Below the pieces are notes generated by a model. It saw only the letters and a program-made list of their open reading frames with translations, was not told the origin of the DNA and ran no database searches. From CAYOYH01 sp964408165 (GTDB taxonomy: Bacteria > Patescibacteriota > Saccharimonadia > Saccharimonadales > CAYOYH01), in assembly GCA_964408165.1 (NCBI GenBank), contig CAYOYH010000038.1, positions 1 to 7,287 of the forward strand: a stretch of DNA of 7,287 bases, written 5' to 3'. Positions 1 to 4,710 of this stretch are shown piece after piece. The position numbers and the translations under genes were made by a program. Positions within the stretch are counted from its first letter, which is position 1. The number at the start of each line of letters is the position of its first letter.

Positions 1-1
1 A

Positions 2-706
2 ACCATCTGTCATCTGTACGCCAAAGAAATGAATATTTACGGCGACACCGGGAATGTAGTGGCTCTGAAGTGGCGCCTGCAACAGCGCGGTGTGAAAGTG
101 AAGCTTATCACCTGCGGAGTAGGCGAAACATTGCCCAGCGATGCAGACATCATTGTAGCCGGCGGCGGGCAGGATTCGGGTCAGTTCAAGGTGAGCCAAG
201 ATCTAAGCACTAAAAGCAAAACCTTGAAAGCCATGCACGAAGGGGGGGTGGTTTTTTTGGCTATTTGCGGAATGTATCAACTTTTTGGACACGAATTCAA
301 AACAGACAAAGGTGAAATAAAGGGCGTGGCGCTCTTCGATATGCATACCAATGCAGGCGAAGACAGGTTGATTGGAAACATAAACTGCAGTAGCGAAAAG
401 TGGGGTGATTTAGTCGGCTTTGAAAATCATAGTGGGCGAACATTCTTAAATGATGCTAGTCAGTCATTAGCCGTAGTCACAAAAGGGGCGGGCAACAATG
501 GAGAGGATTCAACCGAAGGCTGTGTTTCCTTAAATGCATTTGGAACCTACATGCACGGGCCTTTCCTGCCAAAAAACCCCAGATTTGCAGATGAACTCAT
601 TGGTAGAGCCATGCAACGCAAATACGGAGAAGGTGTTCAGCTCGCACAAATTGATGACTCATATGCCCATAGAGCAGCAGCGGTGGCCCGCAAACTCCCG
701 AGATAA
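2..706 (+). CDS. gatD: GatD, glutamine amidotransferase subunit of lipid II isoglutaminyl synthase (5'-partial)
   Basis: GatD supplies ammonia from glutamine to MurT, which amidates D-Glu of the lipid II stem peptide to D-isoglutamine in the cytoplasm. The frame is open from base 2, and the residues before the first Met (base 29) read TICHLYAKE. That matches the conserved start of the family, so the true start lies upstream and the gene is cut by the window edge. Numbering from the Met at 29, the N-terminal MNIYGDTGN motif is followed by an AGGGQDSGQ segment. The nucleophile Cys80 sits in AICGMYQ (codon 266-268), GFENHSGR lies near residue 130, and the second catalytic residue His176 is in YMHGPFLPKNP. 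This is the class I Gatase_3 layout. MurT is normally the upstream partner and should lie just outside the window. A G7 run at 242-248 leaves the frame intact. CobQ/CobB-like amidotransferases are the alternative, but the short length and motif set favour GatD. Confidence 0.9.
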   Translation, partial: TICHLYAKEMNIYGDTGNVVALKWRLQQRGVKVKLITCGVGETLPSDADIIVAGGGQDSGQFKVSQDLSTKSKTLKAMHEGGVVFLAICGMYQLFGHEFKTDKGEIKGVALFDMHTNAGEDRLIGNINCSSEKWGDLVGFENHSGRTFLNDASQSLAVVTKGAGNNGEDSTEGCVSLNAFGTYMHGPFLPKNPRFADELIGRAMQRKYGEGVQLAQIDDSYAHRAAAVARKLPR

Positions 707-711
707 CTAGT

Positions 712-740
712 TTCACTAACGGACATAAACTTGCTAAACT
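712..740 (+). promoter_or_regulatory. Candidate promoter for the wHTH regulator gene
   Basis: TTCACT (712-717) lies 17 bases before TAAACT (735-740), which is preceded by TGC to give an extended -10. The start would fall near 747, leaving a leader of about 34 bases that contains the Shine-Dalgarno sequence. The extended TGnTAAACT element recurs at the infC promoter in this window. It is a pattern match only; gatD read-through could also supply transcription. Confidence 0.4.
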
Positions 741-780
741 ATATTTATTCAATGTTTAAGATGCGGAGGAACACCAGCTA

Positions 781-1416
781 ATGATTGACCAATTATTTGG
801 TTCAAAAACCAGAGTTAAGCTGCTTCAGTTGTTTCTGGGCAACCCTAATCGGTCTTTTTACGTGCGGGAAATCACCCGAAAAATAGAAGAGCAAATAAAT
901 TCAGTGCGCCGAGAGCTGGCAAACATGCTGAGTGTGGGCATCATTACATCAGACAGCAGTAACAATAAGCTGTACTATGAAGTTAGCCAAAAATACGAAC
1001 ATTATGAAGCGCTAAAATCTATCTTTGGCTCAAAATCGGCAGTAGTTGCCAAGGTGTCTGTGGACGATGAATCCAGCGACATGGTTGCTCAGCTGAGACT
1101 ACTGGGCGCGGTAGAGTTAGCTTTTTTAAGTGGTGTGTTTACCCGGGACGATCTTTCACCAGTTGACATATTGATAGTCGGAGATGTCAACAGGACTAGG
1201 CTGCGGAAGTTTATAGTAGCGGTAGAGAAGGAGGAGGGGCGAGAGCTAAGGTACTCAATAATGAATGGCGATGAATTCGATTACCGCCTAGATGTGCATG
1301 ACCGATTTATTGCTAATTCACTAAATTCCAAAAAAACCGTACTTATTGACGACAGGGGTTTGTTTAGCATTAAGGCCGGGGTGAAAAAACCTACAGCGAA
1401 AAAGAAAAAAAAATAA
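781..1416 (+). CDS. Winged-helix DNA-binding protein with nucleotidyltransferase-like C-terminal domain
   Basis: A probable transcriptional regulator of 211 residues. Residues 1-70 look like a winged helix: LFGSKTRVKLLQLFL opens helix 1, FYVREITRKIEEQINSVRREL is the helix-turn-helix, and the wing follows at IITSDSSNNKLYYEV. Residues 105-195 resemble the nucleotidyltransferase-fold sensor domain seen in many Patescibacteria regulators. Only part of the active-site pattern survives (SPVDILIVGD, residues 126-135) and the usual paired acidic D-x-D is missing, so catalysis is doubtful. The tail KKPTAKKKKK is very basic and may add nonspecific nucleic acid binding. The start is supported by CGGAGGA at 764-770. 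The MBL-fold gene begins nine bases after the stop, which suggests co-transcription. The target genes cannot be read from the sequence; autoregulation or control of its partner gene is inference. Confidence 0.7.
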   Translation: MIDQLFGSKTRVKLLQLFLGNPNRSFYVREITRKIEEQINSVRRELANMLSVGIITSDSSNNKLYYEVSQKYEHYEALKSIFGSKSAVVAKVSVDDESSDMVAQLRLLGAVELAFLSGVFTRDDLSPVDILIVGDVNRTRLRKFIVAVEKEEGRELRYSIMNGDEFDYRLDVHDRFIANSLNSKKTVLIDDRGLFSIKAGVKKPTAKKKKK

Positions 1417-1425
1417 GGAGAAAAC

Positions 1426-2043
1426 ATGGATATTGAATATTTGGGTGCTAATTGCCTTAAAATTATCACGAAAAAAGCCACGGTATTTGTTGATCCCGTT
1501 GTTCCTGGGTTGAAAATCGACACCAGCGAAGCTAAGTTTTCGCTAATTACTAATACCAGCCTTATTGATTATAAAAATGATGGATTTATCATCGACACAC
1601 CGGGTGAGTATGAGATTAGTGGCTTGTCGGTTCGGGGATTGCCTGCTAGAGCTCATATGGACGCCGAAGGCGAATTGGCGACAATCTATAAAATTATCTA
1701 TGGCGACGTAAACCTGGTAGTAGTTGGGCATGTTTCCACAAAACTCTCAGACGAGCAGTTGGAAGTGATAGGCATGGCGGATATCTTAGCGATACCAGTT
1801 GGCGGAGGTGGCTACACTCTAGATAGCACCGGAGCAGCGCAATTATCTCGAAAAATCGAGCCAAAAATCGTAATCCCAATGCACTACAGCGACAAAGCTA
1901 TAAAATATGAAGTACCGCAGGCTGAGCTGAAGTTATTCCTAAATGAAATGGGCGCTCAACCCGAGGAGCAAGAGAAACTTACAATCGGCAAAAATACTAT
2001 TCTTCCAGAACAACTACAGGTGGTAGCGCTAAAGAGGGTTTAA
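1426..2043 (+). CDS. Metallo-beta-lactamase-fold protein lacking the HxHxDH metal motif
   Basis: A protein of 205 residues with the layout of the COG2220 / Lactamase_B_3-type MBL proteins. It has the opening MDIEYLGANCLKI strand, VFVDPVVPG near residue 20, DTPGEYEISGLSVRGLPA at 57-74, VVVGHVSTKLSDEQL at 98-112, AIPVGGGGYTLD at 122-133 and KIVIPMHY at 147-154. Where family members carry HxHxDH this protein reads ITNTSLIDYKN (residues 41-51), with no histidine. The expected GD(L/V)GH metal region has become VVGHVSTK. Only His153 of the C-terminal ligand region remains clear. A zinc hydrolase activity is therefore unlikely unless other residues bind metal; a binding or scaffolding role is possible. 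Translation should be efficient, since TAAGGAG (1414-1420) combines the upstream gene's stop codon with the Shine-Dalgarno sequence. It is probably co-expressed with the preceding regulator. The substrate is unknown. Confidence 0.75.
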   Translation: MDIEYLGANCLKIITKKATVFVDPVVPGLKIDTSEAKFSLITNTSLIDYKNDGFIIDTPGEYEISGLSVRGLPARAHMDAEGELATIYKIIYGDVNLVVVGHVSTKLSDEQLEVIGMADILAIPVGGGGYTLDSTGAAQLSRKIEPKIVIPMHYSDKAIKYEVPQAELKLFLNEMGAQPEEQEKLTIGKNTILPEQLQVVALKRV

Positions 2044-2050
2044 GTAACGA

Positions 2051-2085
2051 ACTCAAAAAGACTAGAATTTTGTTGCTTTTTGAGT
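2051..2085. terminator. Candidate bidirectional terminator between convergent MBL gene and rpmB
   Basis: A perfect 10-base inverted repeat (ACTCAAAAAG at 2051-2060 and CTTTTTGAGT at 2076-2085) has a 15-base loop. It begins seven bases after the MBL stop codon and lies between two convergent genes. The U-rich stretch is inside the stem instead of following it, so strength is uncertain in both directions. Confidence 0.4.
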
Positions 2086-2133
2086 AGGCAGAGAGTCGTC
2101 AGGCGGTGATTCCTCGTCAGGGAGAGTGTTTTT

Positions 2134-2325
2134 CTAGAGAATGCCTTTTTTCTTGAGGGTTCGTATGCCTTGTGCAGATAATTTCATGGTAACTTTTTTG
2201 CCATTAACAACAAATGTCTTCTTTTGAAGATTGGGCTTCCAGGTTCGTTTAGTCTTTCGTTGAGAAAAACTGACATTATGTCCGAACTGCCTGCCTTTAC
2301 CGGTGAGCTCACATTTTTGAGCCAT
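2134..2325 (-). CDS. rpmB: 50S ribosomal protein L28
   Basis: L28 is a small, basic protein of the large ribosomal subunit. The product has 63 residues, beginning MAQKCELTGKG and continuing GHNVSFSQRKTKRTWKPNLQ, the classic L28 signature, and ending in a lysine-rich LKKKGIL tail. Length fits the family. The reading frame is open for nine codons further upstream, to an ATG at 2350-2352. The start at 2323-2325 is preferred because L28 proteins begin with MA(K/Q)xC and because GAGG lies a suitable distance upstream (GCGAGGCGAATCA then ATG). It stands alone on the minus strand with a strong promoter, converging on the MBL gene and diverging from the M50 gene. It ends with UAG. Of the usual zinc-ribbon cysteines only the first (CELTGKG) is present, so this is probably a zinc-independent form. 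Confidence 0.93.
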   Translation of the reverse strand: MAQKCELTGKGRQFGHNVSFSQRKTKRTWKPNLQKKTFVVNGKKVTMKLSAQGIRTLKKKGIL

Positions 2326-2355
2326 TGATTCGCCTCGCTGATTAATAACCAATAA

Positions 2356-2384
2356 ATACTACTGTTTTTTCCGGCCTGTGTCAA
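2356..2384 (-). promoter_or_regulatory. Promoter of rpmB
   Basis: On the minus strand, a perfect TTGACA -35 (2379-2384) is followed after exactly 17 bases by TAGTAT as -10 (2356-2361). Transcription would start near 2349, giving a leader of about 24 bases that includes the Shine-Dalgarno sequence. This is one of the two clearest sigma-70-type promoters in the window. Confidence 0.7.
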
Positions 2385-2416
2385 TTTTATCCCCTTCCAA
2401 AGGGAGCAGGCTCTGC

Positions 2417-2467
2417 TATAGCAATCCATCGCTAGGAATTTAGGGTTTTTGCACTGAGATTGCTATA
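2417..2467. repeat. 10-base inverted repeat overlapping the M50 promoter
   Basis: TATAGCAATC (2417-2426) and GATTGCTATA (2458-2467) are perfect inverted copies 31 bases apart. The right copy covers the extended -10 of the M50 promoter. The left copy is itself part of the palindrome TGCTATAGCA (2414-2423). The arrangement would suit a pair of operator sites in this divergent intergenic region, but no regulator is identified. Confidence 0.4.
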
Positions 2468-2471
2468 TAAT
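2444..2471 (+). promoter_or_regulatory. Promoter of the M50 peptidase gene, apparently leaderless
   Basis: TGCTATATAAT (2461-2471) contains an extended -10 (TGC then TATATA) and an overlapping perfect TATAAT at 2466-2471. The -35 is poor (GGTTTT at 2444-2449 with a 16-base spacer). The start would fall at about 2476-2479, only 4-7 bases before the ATG at 2483. No Shine-Dalgarno sequence is present in TCAACTGTCGAC before the start. Confidence 0.55.
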
Positions 2472-2482
2472 CAACTGTCGAC

Positions 2483-3109
2483 ATGGATATTTTCTACATA
2501 GTAGTGATACTGGTTTCAATTTTAATTTCGATAACAATACATGAGGCGATGCATGCCTATGTGGGGTATTGGCTAGGGGACGACACTGCCATGCACAGCG
2601 GTAGGTTATCGCTGAATCCACTGGTACACATAGATCCTTTTACGACAGTTCTTTTGCCGATACTTCTAGCTATGTCAGGCATGCCTCCGTTCGGGGCTGC
2701 TAAACCGGTCCCCTTTAACCCCTACAGAGTTAAGTATGGCGAATACGGCGTAGCGCTAATCGGTATTTCTGGTCCGCTAACGAACCTCGCACTAGCTATG
2801 TTTGCTGGAGGAATGATGCGTCTTCTCTCCATCACTTCCGGTACGAGCTACATGATTGTTGGAACCTTCGTACTGGTTAACTTGGCTTTCTTTGTATTCA
2901 ACATGATTCCGTACCCACCGCTAGATGGCTCGCGGTTACTGTACGCCTTTGCTCCCGAGTGGCTAAAGAGCATCATGGGAGCCATCGAAAGAGCTGGCTT
3001 CATAGCAATCCTGATATTCCTATTTCTGGCCTTCAGCTTCATTGCTCCGATTATCGGTGAAGCCGTGAGTGTGCTTTGGGATATTATTGTTGGATTTCCA
3101 CTGGTCTAA
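2483..3109 (+). CDS. Site-2 protease family (M50) intramembrane metallopeptidase
   Basis: A polytopic membrane zinc protease of 208 residues, expected to cut transmembrane substrates within the bilayer. The HExxH motif is H20-E21-A-M-H24 in the first hydrophobic segment (residues 4-26). The third zinc ligand is Asp148 in NMIPYPPLDGSRLL, the NPDG-like motif of the group. Family landmarks GRLSLNPLVHIDPF (40-53) and AAKPVPFNPYRVKYGEYGVALIGISGPLTNL (72-102) are also present. Further hydrophobic segments lie at about 54-70, 88-115, 122-145 and 168-195. There is no PDZ domain, so it belongs to the short soluble-domain-free group (COG1994-like) and not to RseP/RasP. The start codon is chosen because it directly precedes the first membrane segment and follows a clear -10; no ribosome binding site is visible. 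The substrate is unknown. Confidence 0.88.
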   Translation: MDIFYIVVILVSILISITIHEAMHAYVGYWLGDDTAMHSGRLSLNPLVHIDPFTTVLLPILLAMSGMPPFGAAKPVPFNPYRVKYGEYGVALIGISGPLTNLALAMFAGGMMRLLSITSGTSYMIVGTFVLVNLAFFVFNMIPYPPLDGSRLLYAFAPEWLKSIMGAIERAGFIAILIFLFLAFSFIAPIIGEAVSVLWDIIVGFPLV

Positions 3110-3120
3110 TCCTGTATAAT
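3090..3120 (+). promoter_or_regulatory. Promoter of the unidentified structured RNA
   Basis: A perfect TATAAT (3115-3120) begins five bases after the M50 stop codon end (3109). The -35 is weak: TTGGAT at 3090-3095 with a 19-base spacer, lying inside the M50 coding sequence. Transcription would start near 3127, exactly where the rod-like RNA fold begins. Confidence 0.5.
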
Positions 3121-3126
3121 AGTCAG

Positions 3127-3279
3127 TGCCCTCTGGTAGAGGCGGTAGGAAGATAATTTCCTGAATACTAATCTATAGGGAGCTCTATTATGACTGCTGG
3201 CTGTGGCGAGTAGTTGCGAGCACCCACCTGGTGTACTCCAGGCAGATTACTCCCATCGCCTTGCCAAGTGGGTTTTTTT
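3127..3279 (+). ncRNA. Probable free-standing structured small RNA of unknown class (about 150 nt)
   Basis: The segment has a TATAAT promoter, a long-range fold and a T7 run at the end (3273-3279). The 5' and 3' parts pair as a rod: UGGUA (3134-3138) with UGCCA (3262-3266), GGCGGU (3141-3146) with AUCGCC (3255-3260), and GGA (3148-3150) with UCC (3251-3253). CCC/GGG at the base continues into the U-run. An inner stem pairs CUGCUGG (3194-3200) with CCAGGCAG (3238-3245), with one bulged base. Small local hairpins are possible at CCTCTGGTAGAGG and AGGAAGATAATTTCCT. Every reading frame is interrupted and no protein family is recognisable. The shape (closing rod, internal opening, apical stem, about 150 nt) is reminiscent of 6S RNA, but no 6S consensus is recognised. 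SRP RNA is excluded because its GGAAGGAAGCAGCC core is absent. Confidence 0.5.
3262..3279 (+). terminator. Intrinsic terminator of the small RNA
   Basis: TTGCCAAGTGGG followed by seven T. The upstream partners are ACCCACCTGG at 3222-3231, complementary with one mismatch to CCAAGTGGGT (3264-3273), or alternatively the 5' rod strand. It sits 155 bases downstream of the M50 stop codon and can end both M50 read-through and the small RNA. Confidence 0.5.
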
Positions 3280-3280
3280 G

Positions 3281-3604
3281 ATTAGCCCCTTGCGCGCCCT
3301 AAACCCCGATCTCCCAAGTTGGTGAAAGCGCCAGCACTGACCAGCAAGCTTCCTAAGACTTGCTGGTTAGTGGATGAGAGTAGAGCTGCCGTACCATGCT
3401 TGTGTTGACACCCAGGCAGGCGCTAAGTACAGGCGCGGGCCTAGCGGAGTTTTGCAACCCCGGCTCTTTTTCCGAACTAGGGAGGTTTCATTTACAAGGG
3501 CACGAGGCAGACACATAGTTGGGCATGTAAGGCAGATTGAAGGTTTTCGCACCCCAACTAGAGTTGCAGATTTCGCTAAGCAGGCTCATAATCTTATACG
3601 AACA
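3281..3604 (+). other. Gene-poor stretch with dense RNA-helix potential, possible second structured RNA
   Basis: No convincing protein is encoded here. The plus frame open from 3374 yields a basic, unfamiliar sequence upstream of the RNase H start, and no other frame holds a known protein. The stretch contains several strong helices. GUUGGUG/CGCCAGC (3318-3324 with 3329-3335) closes an AAAG loop. Immediately adjoining it is a 13-pair stem, ACUGACCAGCAAG/CUUGCUGGUUAGU (3336-3348 with 3359-3371). CUGCC pairs with GGCAG (3386-3390, 3415-3419). A nested element pairs CGCU with AGCG and AGGC with GCCU around a GCGG loop (3421-3446). UAGUUGGG pairs perfectly with CCCAACUA (3516-3523, 3553-3560). 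It is visibly more GC-rich than the flanking genes. No tRNA-like T-arm or CCA end was found, so tmRNA is not supported. The RNA class is unknown, and it could be continuous with the 3127-3279 RNA. Confidence 0.4.
3564..3592 (+). promoter_or_regulatory. Candidate promoter of the RNase H gene, apparently leaderless
   Basis: TTGCAG (3564-3569) is followed after 17 bases by CATAAT (3587-3592). Transcription would start near 3599, about six bases before the ATG at 3605. There is no Shine-Dalgarno sequence in CTTATACGAACA. This promoter supports placing the start at 3605 instead of further upstream. Confidence 0.45.
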
Positions 3605-4225
3605 ATGAAAGACCAGGAACAAAAAGCTAAAGAAAAAGTAATCCAGTTAGGCATTTTACAGGGTCTAGCTATTTTCACTCGTGGCGAAGAAATAATCAGC
3701 AAAGATCACAGCGGAAGCGAAAAAGTAGTTTCATCTAGCAGCGATAAATCAACCAGGTGGCAAGATGCGCTGAAAAGGCTACTGGATCAAAACGATGTAA
3801 TAAAATCATCAGAAAAACAGAGGTCGCTCAAGATATTCACCGACGGAGGCTCCAGGGGAAACCCTGGGCCCAGCGCTTCTGGATTTGTTATTTTTAACGA
3901 CAACGAAGAGATTATCGAAGAGGGGGGTGAGTACTTAGGAGTAACCACCAACAACCAAGCCGAGTATCAGGCAGTCAAGCTAGCGATGCAGTCTTCCATA
4001 AAGTACGATCCTAGCGAGCTGCACTTTTTTGTAGACAGTTTGCTGGTGGTGAATCAGATGAAAGGCGTCTACAAGATAAAAAATCGCGACCTATGGCCAA
4101 TCCATTCTGACATTAAAAAAATGACTGAGAATTTCAACAAAGTGACCTTTACTCATGTGCGTCGTGAACTAAACAAGCTAGCTGATGCCAAGGTAAACGA
4201 AGTACTCGATAGCCGCGGGACTTGA
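3605..4225 (+). CDS. Ribonuclease HI family protein with a short N-terminal extension
   Basis: RNase HI cleaves the RNA strand of RNA-DNA hybrids. The product has 206 residues when read from the ATG at 3605. The catalytic core begins near residue 74: LKIFTDGGSRGNPGPS carries Asp80, NNQAEYQAVKLAM carries Glu120, FFVDSLLVVNQMKG carries Asp144 and RELNKLADAKVNEVLD carries Asp194. This is the complete DEDD set with family spacing, of the compact YpdQ/RnhA-like type with no basic handle. Residues 1-73 are an unrecognised, largely polar extension (GILQGLAIFTRGEE, then a Ser-rich SSSSDKSTRW linker); the eukaryotic-type hybrid-binding domain motif is not seen. The frame is open upstream to an ATG at 3374, but the intervening 77 codons look noncoding and structured. 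The next in-frame Met would fall inside the core. The gene ends with UGA inside a CGGGAC/GTCCCG hairpin (4216-4235). Confidence 0.85.
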   Translation: MKDQEQKAKEKVIQLGILQGLAIFTRGEEIISKDHSGSEKVVSSSSDKSTRWQDALKRLLDQNDVIKSSEKQRSLKIFTDGGSRGNPGPSASGFVIFNDNEEIIEEGGEYLGVTTNNQAEYQAVKLAMQSSIKYDPSELHFFVDSLLVVNQMKGVYKIKNRDLWPIHSDIKKMTENFNKVTFTHVRRELNKLADAKVNEVLDSRGT

Positions 4226-4250
4226 AAGCGTCCCGTTAGTTGCATACAAT
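4222..4250 (+). promoter_or_regulatory. Promoter of rnpB
   Basis: TTGAAA (4222-4227) and TACAAT (4245-4250) are separated by exactly 17 bases. The predicted start (about 4256-4258) coincides with the first base of helix P1 of RNase P RNA. The -35 overlaps the UGA stop codon of the RNase H gene (4223-4225). Confidence 0.75.
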
Positions 4251-4255
4251 CTTAA

Positions 4256-4648
4256 GTAGCTAGGTTGCTTGAGTGATCGCTTGGCATTTTCGTGTAGTGT
4301 TGTTCTCCAAAACTACGCGAAGGTGCCAAGAGGAAAGTCCGGGCAGCACAGAGCGAGGATAGTCGCTAACGGCGACCGAAGGTAACTTTAGGGAAAGTGC
4401 CACAGAAACGAAACTACCTCGATTTATCGGGGAAAAGGTGAAACGAGTGGGGTAAGAGCCCACAGCTTCGGCAGGTGACTGTCGAAGAAGGTAAACCCTA
4501 TCCGCTGCAAGGAGTGCGCCCATACAAGCTGCTCGCTTGGGTGTACGATTTAATCCGCTCGATCCCGGTAGCAATGTCGGGACTAGATAGATGGTCACTC
4601 CGCTATAACTAGCGGACAAAACCCGGCTTATAGAGCCAACCTAGCTAC
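4256..4648 (+). ncRNA. rnpB: RNase P RNA, bacterial (type A-like)
   Basis: This is the catalytic RNA that trims the 5' leader of precursor tRNAs together with RnpA. The ends pair perfectly for 12 bases as helix P1 (GTAGCTAGGTTG at 4256-4267 with CAACCTAGCTAC at 4637-4648). Conserved blocks occur in order: GAGGAAAGTCCGGGC (4330-4344), CACAGAAACGAAACTACC (around 4402-4419), GAAGGTAAACCCTATCC (around 4487-4503) followed by GCTGCAAGGAG, and the 3' block GACAAAACCCGGCTTA (4615-4630). The GGT at 4490-4492 is the L15 sequence that pairs with the tRNA CCA end, so CCA recognition is retained. Length (about 393 nt) is normal. A minus-strand open frame of 119 codons across this region is only a shadow of the RNA. 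The gene has its own promoter and terminator and converges on rplT. Confidence 0.96.
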
Positions 4649-4649
4649 T

Positions 4650-4688
4650 AAAAACTCCATAAAGAATGTGTTTTTTATGGAGTTTTTT
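4650..4688. terminator. Bidirectional intrinsic terminator between rnpB and rplT
   Basis: AAAAACTCCATAAA (4650-4663) pairs perfectly with TTTATGGAGTTTTT (4674-4687) across a 10-base loop. On the plus strand the stem ends in a T6 tract just behind rnpB. On the minus strand the same stem gives GGAGTTTTT behind rplT, so it can stop both convergent transcripts. Confidence 0.85.
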
Positions 4689-4710
4689 GTTGCTACTTGC
4701 CAAAGAGAAG

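Noticed and set aside
242..248. Programmed frameshift at the G7 run in gatD
   Set aside because: The frame is uninterrupted through both catalytic residues to the normal end, so no shift is needed.
2096..2121. Direct repeat TCGTCAGG (2096-2103 and 2114-2121) as a mobile-element or CRISPR remnant
   Set aside because: Only two 8-base copies, no spacers, no flanking inverted repeats or transposase; probably chance.
2326..2352. Nine-codon N-terminal extension of L28 to ATG 2350-2352
   Set aside because: L28 begins MAQKC-type, the internal ATG has GAGG upstream, and the promoter's predicted start leaves no room for a ribosome binding site before the upstream ATG.
3127..3279. SRP RNA (ffs)
   Set aside because: The conserved GGAAGGAAGCAGCC apical core is absent.
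3374..3604. Upstream extension of the RNase H protein to ATG 3374
   Set aside because: The 77 residues are basic and unfamiliar, the DNA is helix-rich and more GC-rich than its neighbours, there is no good ribosome binding site, and a promoter sits just before ATG 3605.
3110..3604. tmRNA (ssrA)
   Set aside because: No TTCGAC-type 5' motif, no T-arm, no CCA end and no recognisable tag peptide were found on either strand.
4260..4619. Minus-strand open frame of 119 codons
   Set aside because: It lies wholly inside the unmistakable RNase P RNA gene and matches no protein family.
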